A stretch of DNA of 64,000 bases from Deltaproteobacteria bacterium (GTDB lineage: Bacteria; Myxococcota; Kuafuiibacteriia; Kuafuiibacteriales; Kuafuiibacteriaceae): assembly GCA_011526105.1 (NCBI GenBank), contig WYAZ01000021.1:23938-87937 (forward strand). The letters run 5' to 3'. Each line of letters starts with the position of its first letter. Within the stretch, counting starts at the first letter, position 1. Positions 16,864 through 25,624 of the stretch are shown one piece after another. The position numbers and the translations under genes are program-made. The notes under the pieces are model-generated. The model was not told where the DNA came from. It searched no databases and worked only from the letters and a program-made list of their open reading frames with translations.

Positions 16864-18108
16864 ATGAGCCTCTCCTCATCGATCGGCCAGGCTTGCCCGC
16901 GCTGCGGCCTCACGCAGGAGGTCCTCGTTCACTCGAGCCTCAGCATCCAGGATGAGGACGGCTTGCGTGCGGTCGTCGAGAACCGCTTCAACTGGTTCGA
17001 GTGTTCGGCTTGCGGGGAGCAGAGACCTCTCGAGCTCGACCTTCAGGTCACCGACCGAAGGCGGGCCATCGTCGTGCGAGTGGTCCGAGCTGACGCGGAC
17101 GTCTCTGAGAACATCGCCGCGATGAAGTCGATCATGGGCGACGAGCCTTGGTTCGCCCGGATCGTGAAAGGGCGAGAAGACCTCGTCGAGAAGTTCCTGA
17201 TCCTCACGGAGCGCCTGAACGATGCTGCGGTGGAGGTGGTGAAGTTCTTGCTTCGTGTGCAGCAGGGGGACCTCGAGGGTCGGGCGGTCCGACGCTTCGA
17301 GCGCCTCGAAGGCGAACAGATGATCTTCATGGTGCACACGCCCGGACGAGCGCCCGAGCTGTATGGGGTTCCGTTCGCCGTCTATCAGAACGCGCTCGCC
17401 ACCACGAACGCCAGAAAACACGTGCGAGACTTCGAGGTGGATGAACGCCTGGCTCGCAGCTTGCTCGAGGCGAAGCGAACTCAGACCGATCCAGCTCCGC
17501 TCTCCGAAGACGACCATCGGCTCATCGCGTTGGTGGAACGAACGCGGTACCGGAACAACTTCCTCGCGGCGGCGCCAAAGGCACTCGGGGCCACTTGGTG
17601 CGCCACCGAGACCGAACCCACGATTCTGCCCTCTCCTTTTGCGCCGTTTGTCGTGGAGCGCTACATCACTCCGGGCGCCTCGCCACTCCATATCGCGGTC
17701 ACCTGTGGCCTCGGAGCGGTGCCGGTGGGCGACCTCGCGGACCAGCACCCTCGCTTCGAGTTCGCAATCGTCAGTCCTCAACTCGGCCCCCGAATCGTCT
17801 TTGCCTTGTCGTGTCTCGCTCACGTCGCTCACGTTCCGGAACGGCGGCTCCCGCTGTTCGAGTGGGACCGGGTCACCTTCGAGCAGCCCTACCAGGGAAA
17901 GATCGCCGGCGCGGTCCTCCGACCCTTCGCGGCGCTCGAGATCACGAGCGACCGGCCGGTGATGATCTTCGATCTGCTGCCGATTCTTCCGGAGGAACTG
18001 GAGTCTTTCCGCGCCGACCCGCCGACGCTGAGGGCCTGGGTCGAGGCACGAAAGACGCTTCGGGACGAGGCGGTCCTGCATCGACGCTGGGCTCTCCTCC
18101 CGGCGTGA
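16864..18108 (+). CDS. CpXC and SUFU domain protein
   Basis: The 414-residue protein opens with a CpXC-type zinc domain (QACPRCGLTQEVLV, then WFECSACGEQRPLEL). A middle helical part (about 90-235) follows, and then a suppressor-of-fused-like domain (about 240-405: FVVERYITPGASPLHI, FEFAIVSPQLGPRIVFAL, VMIFDLLPILPEELE). SUFU domains in bacteria are often found as immunity or accessory modules. No toxin gene is adjacent here. The ATG at 16864 is 47 bp after the radical SAM gene, same strand. Role unknown. Confidence 0.75.
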   Translation: MSLSSSIGQACPRCGLTQEVLVHSSLSIQDEDGLRAVVENRFNWFECSACGEQRPLELDLQVTDRRRAIVVRVVRADADVSENIAAMKSIMGDEPWFARIVKGREDLVEKFLILTERLNDAAVEVVKFLLRVQQGDLEGRAVRRFERLEGEQMIFMVHTPGRAPELYGVPFAVYQNALATTNARKHVRDFEVDERLARSLLEAKRTQTDPAPLSEDDHRLIALVERTRYRNNFLAAAPKALGATWCATETEPTILPSPFAPFVVERYITPGASPLHIAVTCGLGAVPVGDLADQHPRFEFAIVSPQLGPRIVFALSCLAHVAHVPERRLPLFEWDRVTFEQPYQGKIAGAVLRPFAALEITSDRPVMIFDLLPILPEELESFRADPPTLRAWVEARKTLRDEAVLHRRWALLPA

Positions 18109-18169
18109 GGATCGAACCCGAGGCGGGTCTCGATTTCCCTCCTCGGCGGGACGACGCTATGCTCGGCCG

Positions 18170-19780
18170 GTGCGCGCTTGGGTGCTCCTTTTCGCCGCCC
18201 AACTCGGCGCCTGCGTGGAGACACAACCCTCGGAAGTGCCCGCGACCTCGGAGCTCCTCTTCCTCGTTCGCGTGGACGCGGAGAACCGTCCGATCGCGGT
18301 GCCGGAGGGGCCTTATCGAGGAACAGGCGCCCTGCTCGGCGCTCGAACCGTCTCCGGCACCGACGCGATCCTGGCTGTCTCGATCGCTGAAGAGGCGATT
18401 CGAGAGCGGTTTCCGGCGTACGCAGCGCGAGAGGCCGGCGAGCTGCGGGCCATCCTGACGCCTGCGGGGCTTCTCGAATGCGATGAGTATGGCCAACTCG
18501 AAGAAGAGCGTCGGCTCGTCGTACCCCTCGAACAGCTCGAACAGGCCCTCTCCGTGCGCCCGCTCTCGGGGAGCTCCGACGCTCGCGCTTGGCCACTCCC
18601 GGCCGGCCTCGCGCTCCGATTCGAGGCTCGTGTGTGTCAGCGCGGGCCGACGGTGCGGCTTCGTCCCTTTGGGGCGGCTGAGCGAGCCCTTCCGACTTCG
18701 ATTCGGACCGGCTTCAAACAGATCTTCAACATTGTCGTCCTCGATGAGGACACGCTCGTGCTCGTCGGTTTTCACGCGCTCGTGCGGGTGAGGCGCGGCC
18801 AACTCGTCGATCCCGTCGCCGACGTATTTCCCCTCGGCGACACCCTCGCCGTCCCTGGCCCAGACCTCGAATGGGAGCTGCGATTCGGCGCGCTGAAGCC
18901 GGCGGGGGTGCCACCGGCCGGGGTCGAACTCATCGCCGTGGCGACGTTGAGGTCTTCGAAGAACGACGTCGAAGACCCGGACGTCGGCGCCGCGGTGGTT
19001 CGAGTCGCCATCCCCGAGCAGGGGCCCTTCGAGTTGCGCGCGGCCACCATCCTCAGCGGTGAACCTCCCAGCTCGCCCTCTGGCCTGGACCACGTCCATG
19101 TCGAAAGCGATGGACGATATGTCGCAGTGGGCACCCAGACGGTGGTGACCGCCACGACCTGGTCGACTCCACCGCGGCGCTCGTCCGTGGCCGGGTTCGA
19201 AGGACTCTGGATCTTTCCTCTGAACGCACCCGGCGCACCTCACCTCGTCGTGGGCGGCGGTTCGCAGGTGTTCGAAGGAGACCTCTTCGACGGCCTCGCG
19301 CCCTCATCCATCGCGACGGCCCCTGGCACGGGTCGGTTGCGGCTGACTTCCGCGACCCGATGGCGCGGCCCGGGCGGGCCCATCATCGTTTCAGCGTACG
19401 ACGGCCATCTCTTCGAACGGCGGTCCTCCACCGAATGGCCGCCTTTCGCCTTTGACGTGCCTCAGGCCGCTCGCGGATGCGCCGTCACCGAACAGCGCTG
19501 CGGTCGGACCAAGTTGGGTCGGGACGTGAACCAGGTGCTGTACGTCCCGGGCCACGGCGGACTCTTGGTCGGGAGCCGGTTCTGCACCGGGCTCTTCTGG
19601 CGCAGCGAGCTCGACTCGTGTGCGAGTGTGGTCCCCGTGAACGGAGAACACATCGAGCGCATGGAACAGCTCGGTGTCCGCGCGATCATCGAACACCACG
19701 GCCGGGTGTTCGTCGGCGCCGGCATCGACTCGGTCTACGAGGTGGAGTTCGTAGACGAGACCCCCGAGCCCACCCTATAG
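18170..19780 (+). CDS. Large predicted lipoprotein, unknown function
   Basis: A GTG at 18170 starts a 536-residue protein with leader MRAWVLLFAAQLGAC, ending in a lipobox (LGAC), so it is probably lipidated and faces the periplasm or cell surface. The mature part is rich in short beta segments such as TLVLVGFHALVRVRRGQLV and HGGLLVGSRFCTGLFW, suggesting a propeller-like fold. It has several paired cysteines. A distant relative with the same layout is at 25625-27322 on the other strand. No known family recognised. Confidence 0.78.
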   Translation: MRAWVLLFAAQLGACVETQPSEVPATSELLFLVRVDAENRPIAVPEGPYRGTGALLGARTVSGTDAILAVSIAEEAIRERFPAYAAREAGELRAILTPAGLLECDEYGQLEEERRLVVPLEQLEQALSVRPLSGSSDARAWPLPAGLALRFEARVCQRGPTVRLRPFGAAERALPTSIRTGFKQIFNIVVLDEDTLVLVGFHALVRVRRGQLVDPVADVFPLGDTLAVPGPDLEWELRFGALKPAGVPPAGVELIAVATLRSSKNDVEDPDVGAAVVRVAIPEQGPFELRAATILSGEPPSSPSGLDHVHVESDGRYVAVGTQTVVTATTWSTPPRRSSVAGFEGLWIFPLNAPGAPHLVVGGGSQVFEGDLFDGLAPSSIATAPGTGRLRLTSATRWRGPGGPIIVSAYDGHLFERRSSTEWPPFAFDVPQAARGCAVTEQRCGRTKLGRDVNQVLYVPGHGGLLVGSRFCTGLFWRSELDSCASVVPVNGEHIERMEQLGVRAIIEHHGRVFVGAGIDSVYEVEFVDETPEPTL

Positions 19781-19830
19781 ACCCGATTTTGCTGCAGATC
19801 TTTGCATGTATGTCAAAGTAGGCAACAGTG

Positions 19831-19841
19831 CCCCGCCGGGG
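19831..19841 (+). promoter_or_regulatory. Small GC hairpin in the leader of the following gene
   Basis: CCCCGCCGGGG can fold into a four-pair hairpin 29 bp before the ATG at 19870. The leader also carries a strong ribosome site, AAGGAG at 19858-19863, six bases before that ATG, which decides the start of the next gene. Confidence 0.35.
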
Positions 19842-19869
19842 CCGATAAGGGGACTTCAAGGAGCCCAGA

Positions 19870-20439
19870 ATGACCGTAGCCAGCCCCCTCCACCGAGCCC
19901 CCCGTTCCACCCCCGCGTCCCGCACGGTGCCCAGCACCACCGCCGCCCTGAATGCGCTGAGCAAGAAGACCGACGCCGCGATCGCGAAGCTCGACAAGAA
20001 GGAGGACGGCTTCATCGACGAGGCGGACCTGAAGCCGCTCATGAAGCGCCTCGAAAAGGCCACCAAGAAGATGGACGCGAACAGCCCGAACATGGACGCG
20101 GACCTCGCTGAGCCGAACGCGAAAAAGGCGTTGCTCGACTCGCGCAAGACCATGACCGAAGGCGATCGCATCTCGATGCTCATCGCTCAAGGCGCAACCA
20201 GTGCCATGGAGGACGAGGGACTGGAGAAAGTCAGCGTGAAGGTGCTTCAGGGCGCGGTGAACAAGCACGCAAAAGCCATGGTGAAGTCCTTGAAGAGTGA
20301 CGCCGGTGGCATCATGGGTGGCCTCGAAAAGATGTTCGCCTTCATGCTGCTGCCGGATGCGGTGCTCGAAGCCGCCCTCGGTCGTTCGCTGAAGCCGGCC
20401 CCCGTCGGCGGCGCCGCGGTCGACACCTTCGAGCGCTAG
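19870..20439 (+). CDS. Small soluble protein with a degenerate EF-hand-like loop
   Basis: The 189-residue protein has no signal peptide or membrane span. A helical, lysine-rich N-terminal half contains LDKKEDGFIDEADLKPL, which resembles an EF-hand calcium loop (D-x-K-x-D-G-x-I-x3-D) although the third ligand is Lys. The C-terminal half is helical and contains GGLEKMFAFMLLPDAVLEA. AAGGAG lies at ideal spacing before the ATG, suggesting good expression. I do not recognise a family. It converges with the oxidoreductase gene and shares the bases CTAG for both stops. Confidence 0.72.
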   Translation: MTVASPLHRAPRSTPASRTVPSTTAALNALSKKTDAAIAKLDKKEDGFIDEADLKPLMKRLEKATKKMDANSPNMDADLAEPNAKKALLDSRKTMTEGDRISMLIAQGATSAMEDEGLEKVSVKVLQGAVNKHAKAMVKSLKSDAGGIMGGLEKMFAFMLLPDAVLEAALGRSLKPAPVGGAAVDTFER

Positions 20440-21407
20440 TACGACCCTTGGGCCTGAGCCGCTTCCGCCCGCTCGAGCACTCGGGTCACGCGGAGCGCAT
20501 GACGAGCACCACCTGCGCCTCGAACGCCCTGCTTCACCACACGCAAGAAGGCCGCAAGCTCGAGCTCCAGCGCGGACGCCGGGTCCAGTTCGACGCGATG
20601 GGCCTCACCCACATGATAGATCGCCTCACCTTGTTCACGTCCAGCGCGGCGGTCGAAGCGCGTGAGGCTCTCAAAGCCCGATCCCGCGCGGTACTCGAGT
20701 GAGCCCCTAGCACCCACGATCTGGATGAGACGCGCCTTGTCGGGCGCGAGCCAGGAGCTCTCGATGTTCGCGATGACACCGCTGGCGAACGCGAGGGAGA
20801 GAAACGCGACGTCCATCACCTCCGGGAAGAGAACCGAACGTCCGATCGCCCGCACGGAGGTCGGCTCCTCATCAAACCACCCGAGCAAGATGGAGACGTC
20901 GTGGGTCGCGAGGTCCCAGAGCACGGAGCTCTCCTTCTGATGACGCCCCAGATTCACGCGACGCATCGTCACGTAGTGGATGGGCCCGAGCGCAGCCTCG
21001 GACAGAAGACGCGTGATGGTGCGCCCGGCCGCCGAGTGCTCGAAGCTGTGCCCGACCACGAGCGCCAAGCCGAGGCGCTCTGCCGTGTCTACCAACCGCT
21101 GTACATCGGCGACGGAGGTGGCAATGGGCTTCTCGATCAAGAGATGTTTGCCGGCCTCGAGCACCCGGAGCCCGAGCTCGGCGTGGGTGTGCGTAGGGGT
21201 GCAGAGCACGACGGCGCGGATCTCGGCGTCCGCGAGCACCTGGTCGAAAGAAGGCTCGAGCTCAACCCCCTCGAGGTCTTTGCACGCTGCGGCCATCTTG
21301 TGCGGATGATGATCGCAGGCCACCAGGCCAGTCACCTCGGGTCGGGACCGAGCCGCCGAGAGGCGCCGTGGACCAAAGTGGCCCATCCCCACCACCGCGA
21401 GCTTCAC
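20436..21407 (-). CDS. Gfo/Idh/MocA-family NAD(P)-dependent oxidoreductase
   Basis: 323 residues from a GTG at 21407, preceded by AAAGGAA at good spacing. The N-terminal Rossmann motif is VVGMGHFG and the family signature is LLIEKPIATS. The segment WDLATHDVSIL, with its conserved His, is typical of nucleotide-sugar oxidoreductases. It starts 10 bp after the DegT aminotransferase stop on the same strand. Such pairs (oxidoreductase plus PLP aminotransferase) make amino sugars for O-antigen or glycan assembly, for example in UDP-diacetamido-uronate pathways. Exact substrate cannot be read from sequence. Confidence 0.88.
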   Translation of the reverse strand: MKLAVVGMGHFGPRRLSAARSRPEVTGLVACDHHPHKMAAACKDLEGVELEPSFDQVLADAEIRAVVLCTPTHTHAELGLRVLEAGKHLLIEKPIATSVADVQRLVDTAERLGLALVVGHSFEHSAAGRTITRLLSEAALGPIHYVTMRRVNLGRHQKESSVLWDLATHDVSILLGWFDEEPTSVRAIGRSVLFPEVMDVAFLSLAFASGVIANIESSWLAPDKARLIQIVGARGSLEYRAGSGFESLTRFDRRAGREQGEAIYHVGEAHRVELDPASALELELAAFLRVVKQGVRGAGGARHALRVTRVLERAEAAQAQGSY

Positions 21408-21417
21408 CGAGTTCCTT

Positions 21418-22575
21418 TCACGTGCCCGCTCCCCAGAACGCGCGGATGATCGAGGCCACGTGTTCCTGCTGCTCGGGGCGAATCCTGGGATGCATGGGCA
21501 ATGCGAGCACCTCCCTCGCGAGTTGTTCGGCCCGAGGGAAGGCGCCCTCTTCGTAACCCAGGTCCCGGTGGGCGGGCATGAGATGGATCGGGCTCCGGTA
21601 GTGAACGGCGTGGCCGATCCGATGCCGACGAAGATGCGCCGCGAGCGCATCTCGGGCTTCGGTGCGCACGACGTAGAGATGAAAGACGTGCGCTGAGGGC
21701 TCCATCACCGCCGGTAGACCGAGGCCGCCCAGGTCACCGAGGAGCTCTGCATAACGGCGCGCGGCGTGGCGACGCAGCTCGTTCTCCGTATCGAGTCGCT
21801 GCAGCCGTAACGCGAGTGCCACCGCCTGGAGCGCATCGAGCCGCGAGTTTCGGCCAGAGAGCGCATGCGTCCCGTCCTCCGTTCGCCCGTGATTCGCCAG
21901 CAGCCGCGCTCGAGCCGCGAGTTCGAGATCACGGGTCACGATCGCGCCACCGTCTCCGATCCCGCCGAGGTTCTTGGTCGGGTAGAAGCTGAACGCAGCG
22001 AGGTCTCCGACGCTGCCCGCGCCCGCTCCACCCTGGCGAGCGCCGTGCGCCTGGGCGGCGTCTTCGATGAGACGGAGGCCGCGATGCTTTGCGAGCGCCA
22101 TGAGTCGCGGCATCGGCGCCATCTGGCCGTAGAGGTGCACCGGCACGATCGCCCGCGTGCGTTCGGTGAGAGCGGCTTCCGCGTCCTCGAGATCGATGAG
22201 TCCGGTCTCGGCGCTGACGTCCACGAGCCGAGGCCGCGCGCCCGCGAGCCGCACCGCCTCGACCGTGGCCACGAAGGTGAAAGCCGGAACCAGCACTTCA
22301 GCTTCCGGTGCGAGGCCACAACTGCGGAGCGCGAGCTCGAGCGCATCTGTACCCGAAGCGACCCCCACGCAATCGGAGACCCCGAGATACTCGGCGAAGG
22401 CGCGCTCGAAGCCCTGCACGGAGGGTCCACCGACGAAGGCGGCGCGATCGATGATCTCGAGAATGCGGCGGTCGAGCTCGACCCGATCGTCGGCCCAGAG
22501 CTCGGCGAGATCGACCAGCGGAACTTCCAGCGGGCCGTCGGTGCCCGACGGCGAGGGCGGCGCCGGATTCGTCAC
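21418..22575 (-). CDS. DegT/DnrJ/EryC1/StrS-family sugar aminotransferase
   Basis: From a GTG at 22575 the product is 385 residues, the usual family length, and begins shortly before the hallmark VPLVDLAELW. Other motifs: GVASGTDALELALRSCG, VPAFTFVATVEAV, IVPVHLYGQMAPM, IEDAAQAHGA and SFYPTKNLGG, where the Lys (about residue 201) holds pyridoxal phosphate. It converts a keto-sugar nucleotide to an amino sugar. The frame stays open upstream for another 83 codons that resemble a different gene (listed next). It forms a two-gene unit with the oxidoreductase downstream. Confidence 0.9.
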   Translation of the reverse strand: MTNPAPPSPSGTDGPLEVPLVDLAELWADDRVELDRRILEIIDRAAFVGGPSVQGFERAFAEYLGVSDCVGVASGTDALELALRSCGLAPEAEVLVPAFTFVATVEAVRLAGARPRLVDVSAETGLIDLEDAEAALTERTRAIVPVHLYGQMAPMPRLMALAKHRGLRLIEDAAQAHGARQGGAGAGSVGDLAAFSFYPTKNLGGIGDGGAIVTRDLELAARARLLANHGRTEDGTHALSGRNSRLDALQAVALALRLQRLDTENELRRHAARRYAELLGDLGGLGLPAVMEPSAHVFHLYVVRTEARDALAAHLRRHRIGHAVHYRSPIHLMPAHRDLGYEEGAFPRAEQLAREVLALPMHPRIRPEQQEHVASIIRAFWGAGT

Positions 22576-22824
22576 TGGGACGCGCCTGTAACGGCTCCGG
22601 CGGTCGAGGACAAGCGCGTGTTCTCGGCCCGGCGCACCGAAGCTGCCGCTGATGGGCCACACCAAGAGACCGAGCTCGATGGCTGAAAAGGTCGCACCGT
22701 GGAGACGGCGTGTGAGGAAGAAGGTGAGGAGCGAGAAGCCGCAGGCGATCTCCGCCGGACCCTCGAACAGGCCAAGAAATAGGCCAAAGGCCAGGAGGCC
22801 GGCCAAATGCGCCCGTTCGAGCAC
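22576..22824 (-). pseudogene. Possible remnant of an O-antigen ligase/polymerase N-terminus, in frame with the aminotransferase
   Basis: From a GTG at 22824 the minus strand encodes about 83 residues with two hydrophobic segments (LAGLLAFGLFLGLFEGP and AIELGLLVWPISGSFGA). This resembles the first membrane helices of Wzy/WaaL-type O-antigen ligases, then reads straight into the aminotransferase without a stop. It could be a truncated ligase left by a deletion, or a genuine N-terminal membrane anchor. The match to ligases is from memory of the pattern, so confidence is modest. Confidence 0.4.
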
Positions 22825-22931
22825 CGGGACGCTAGGAGCCCCGTCGCCGAGATCCGGTCAAGCGGCGCTCCCACATCGTTCCCTAGGCTAAACCCAATCG
22901 CGGCCGACCGTGTCCTTTCGGCGCCACGGAC

Positions 22932-24728
22932 GTGCCCAGGAGCCCGGGCCCCGGTAGACTGCGAACCGAGGTGAGCGGACAGGAACCTCAGCCCTTCGGC
23001 ACCTATGTTCTGCTCAAGGCGCTGGGCCAGGGCGCGATGGGTGACGTGCAGCTCGCGCGACCCTACAACCCAAATCGAGGCATCCCGACCCCACTGGTCA
23101 TCAAGCGCTTACATGGCGAACTCGGCACCGACGCCGACTTCGTACGCCGCTTCAAACACGAAGCAAGCATCGCAGTTTCGGTCGACAGCCCTCACGTCGC
23201 AAAGGTCTATGACGCAGGTTCGGTCGACGACACGCTCTATATCGGCATGGAGTACGTGCCGGGTTGGCCGATGTCCAAATTCCTCGAGTCCATCATCAAG
23301 TCCGGGCGACACGCCTCCATCGCGTCCGTCGTCGATATGTGTATCGGCGCACTCGAAGGCTTGGATGCGCTGCACAGCGCCAAGGACATCCACACCGGAA
23401 AACCTCTGGGCGTGGTTCACCGCGACATCAGCCCCAAGAACTTGATGGTCGGCGACGACGGCGTCGTGCGTCTCATCGATCTCGGCCTCGGTAAGTCGAA
23501 CGTCCAAGACTGGAAGACGCGAACCGGTATCGTGATGGGCTCGGTGGGTTACATGCCGCCGGAGCAAGTGACGGCGGAGACGGTGGACTTGCGCGCCGAT
23601 CTCTATGCCATGGGGGTCGTGCTCTACGAGACCATCGCGCTTCGGAACTACCTCAAGCGCGGCCCCATCCCCCAGATGCTTCGAGCTTCGCTGAATCCGG
23701 AGTGGCGTCCCCCTTCGGAGTTCCGTCCCGACGTGCCGAAGGCGCTCGACGGCGTGATCAAGAAGGCGGTGGAGATCGAGGCAGAGGATCGCTATCCGTC
23801 CGCGCGGAGCTTCATCGATGCTCTACGACAGGTGGTGCCACCCACCAAGTCCGAGGGCGGAACGGCGGCGCTGATCCGAGAGCTCTTTGGAGACGCACAG
23901 GCCGAGCGAAACCGCGAAGTGATGCATCTCCTCTCGTTGCCGCTGCCGGAGCACGAGGACGGGCCCGAGGTCGAGCGCACGGTCGTGTTTGCGCAGAGGA
24001 AAGAGGTCGCGCCCCTTCAGCAGCGGGACTTCATGCCGGCCGCGAGCGTGGCCTACGCTGCCGTTCCTCACTTCCCGATGGACCCGGCCTCGATCACGGG
24101 ACCGGACGGAGCACCCGTTTCGCCCTACCAGACCCACACGCTCGCGGTGCGTTCGGGGGTCTCCATGTCCACGCTGCTCGCGGCGGTCGCCGGCACCGCG
24201 GTCCTCACCGCCCTGTTGGTGGTGGGGGGGCTGCGATACACGTCCAGTTCCGACGGCACGGTGGTGGTCGAGGGTCGGAAGATGCAGCCCGTGCCCTCGG
24301 CACCCATCGCCGCACCGCGCAATCTACGCCCCACGGTGGTCGGCAAGAAGGCCGTAGAGCCCAAGCCGGAGCCGGAGCCCGAACCGGAGCCCATCCCAGA
24401 AGCGGTGGCCCAAAAGACCAAGAAGCGGCGCCCCGAGATGGCCGCGGCCCCCGAGGGGCGTCCGCCCCCGGTCGAGCCTCCACCTCCGCCGCCCAAGCCG
24501 GTACGCGCGAGCGCCATCGAAGCCACTGCCGAGGCGGTGAACGCGGCGAGTGTGCGCATCAGTCAGCGCGCGAATCAGCTCGCGAACGAACGACCCGATC
24601 AGCGCACCCAATTCAAACGCATCGCTGTGGGTGCCTCGACCGAAGCGCGCGTGAAGGATTACGAGCGTGCCGCGGAACGCCTCACGAACCTGCAGCGCGA
24701 GCTCGAACAACTCGCGAAGGGGGACTAG
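22932..24728 (+). CDS. Membrane-anchored Ser/Thr protein kinase
   Basis: Up to 598 residues from a GTG at 22932; another in-frame GTG at 22971 is equally possible and would start at SGQEPQPFG. The kinase domain (about 23-300) has the glycine loop LGQGAMGDVQLA, catalytic Lys in LVIKRLH, HRDISPKNLMV (near 164) and DLGLG in place of DFG, common in myxobacterial kinases. APE is represented by PPEQ. A juxtamembrane stretch, one membrane helix (about 409-433) and a Pro/Glu-rich extracytoplasmic region ending in a coiled-coil follow. It phosphorylates unknown partners. The stop overlaps that of the convergent PEGA gene (CTAG). Confidence 0.9.
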   Translation: MPRSPGPGRLRTEVSGQEPQPFGTYVLLKALGQGAMGDVQLARPYNPNRGIPTPLVIKRLHGELGTDADFVRRFKHEASIAVSVDSPHVAKVYDAGSVDDTLYIGMEYVPGWPMSKFLESIIKSGRHASIASVVDMCIGALEGLDALHSAKDIHTGKPLGVVHRDISPKNLMVGDDGVVRLIDLGLGKSNVQDWKTRTGIVMGSVGYMPPEQVTAETVDLRADLYAMGVVLYETIALRNYLKRGPIPQMLRASLNPEWRPPSEFRPDVPKALDGVIKKAVEIEAEDRYPSARSFIDALRQVVPPTKSEGGTAALIRELFGDAQAERNREVMHLLSLPLPEHEDGPEVERTVVFAQRKEVAPLQQRDFMPAASVAYAAVPHFPMDPASITGPDGAPVSPYQTHTLAVRSGVSMSTLLAAVAGTAVLTALLVVGGLRYTSSSDGTVVVEGRKMQPVPSAPIAAPRNLRPTVVGKKAVEPKPEPEPEPEPIPEAVAQKTKKRRPEMAAAPEGRPPPVEPPPPPPKPVRASAIEATAEAVNAASVRISQRANQLANERPDQRTQFKRIAVGASTEARVKDYERAAERLTNLQRELEQLAKGD

Positions 24729-25603
24729 GGCTGGTCACACGGGCAGTCGGACCCGCCGATGGTGACGCACAAGCATCGCGTGGTGGAGCTCTGAGAGACC
24801 ACCAAAGCCGTGGTCGCCCCTCCGACCGCCACCGCCCCGACCACGATCCAGAACCAGGGTGACTCGAAGAGCGACTTCTGCTCCTCGAGGCTGAGGCGAA
24901 CACGGGTCTCTTCGCCCCCACGAACCTCGGCGTCCGCGGAAGCGCTGCTCCAGCCTTCGAGCTCCGCAGAGACCGGATAGCTCCCGGGCGCGACCGAGAA
25001 GACATTGGGCGCGCCACGTTCCGGCTCGAGTCCGTCACCGACTTTGATCTTGGCGCGACCGCCGGCCTCGGGCGGATCGATATCGACCACCAAGCGACCC
25101 GCGCGGGCATAGCCGAGATCGTCGAGCATCTTCTTGGCCTGACCACGAATGAAGTCGGAGACATTGCCGCCGGGCACGTCCTCGATCACCTCGGCCACCA
25201 CCTTCATCTCGTCGGTGTCGGCGAGGAGCACGCTGACCAGCGGCGGGTCGAGATCGAGATTGACGGTCACCACCATGGAGAGGCGTGCGTCGAAGGCGCG
25301 CAGACGACTGATCAGGCACGACCGGTCAGAGCCACACTCACGGACGCGGTTCGTGACCTCTTCGCGCTGCAGAAAGAGCTCTTCGTTGGGGACCATCGCG
25401 AGTCCCACGCGGAGCGCCGCCACATCCGAGACGTCGTCGAAGATGGAAGAGATGCTCGCCTTTCCGTGCGGGCCGTCGACGATGACCGAGAGGACCACGA
25501 GCCGGTCGGTGCGAGCGTGACCCAGGCTGGCGGCCAGTACCAGCGCCAGGGCGGCGAGGCCAGAGGAGCAGAGGCGAGCGACTCGGCGCATCGGGCCAGT
25601 CAT
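24725..25603 (-). CDS. PEGA-like / TolB-N-like secreted protein with C-terminal membrane helix
   Basis: The 292-residue protein has a signal peptide (GLAALALVLAASLGHA), then an alpha/beta domain (LVVLSVIVDGPHGKAS, LFLQREEVTNRVRECG) of the TolB-N-like kind seen in many myxobacterial genes. A PEGA-type beta domain follows (GRLVVDIDPPEAGGRAKIKV, then VAPGSYPVSAELEGW). Near the end is a membrane helix (SPWFWIVVGAVAVGGATTAL) and a short Cys-rich tail. PEGA proteins are often linked to surface layers or signalling. It lies next to the Ser/Thr kinase in convergent orientation. Confidence 0.75.
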   Translation of the reverse strand: MTGPMRRVARLCSSGLAALALVLAASLGHARTDRLVVLSVIVDGPHGKASISSIFDDVSDVAALRVGLAMVPNEELFLQREEVTNRVRECGSDRSCLISRLRAFDARLSMVVTVNLDLDPPLVSVLLADTDEMKVVAEVIEDVPGGNVSDFIRGQAKKMLDDLGYARAGRLVVDIDPPEAGGRAKIKVGDGLEPERGAPNVFSVAPGSYPVSAELEGWSSASADAEVRGGEETRVRLSLEEQKSLFESPWFWIVVGAVAVGGATTALVVSQSSTTRCLCVTIGGSDCPCDQP

Positions 25604-25624
25604 ACACCAAGTCGGGGGTGGTCT

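Noticed and set aside
18107..18130. Possible tRNA T-arm (GGATCGAACCC)
   Set aside because: No matching five-pair T-stem, acceptor stem or anticodon arm can be built around it on either strand.
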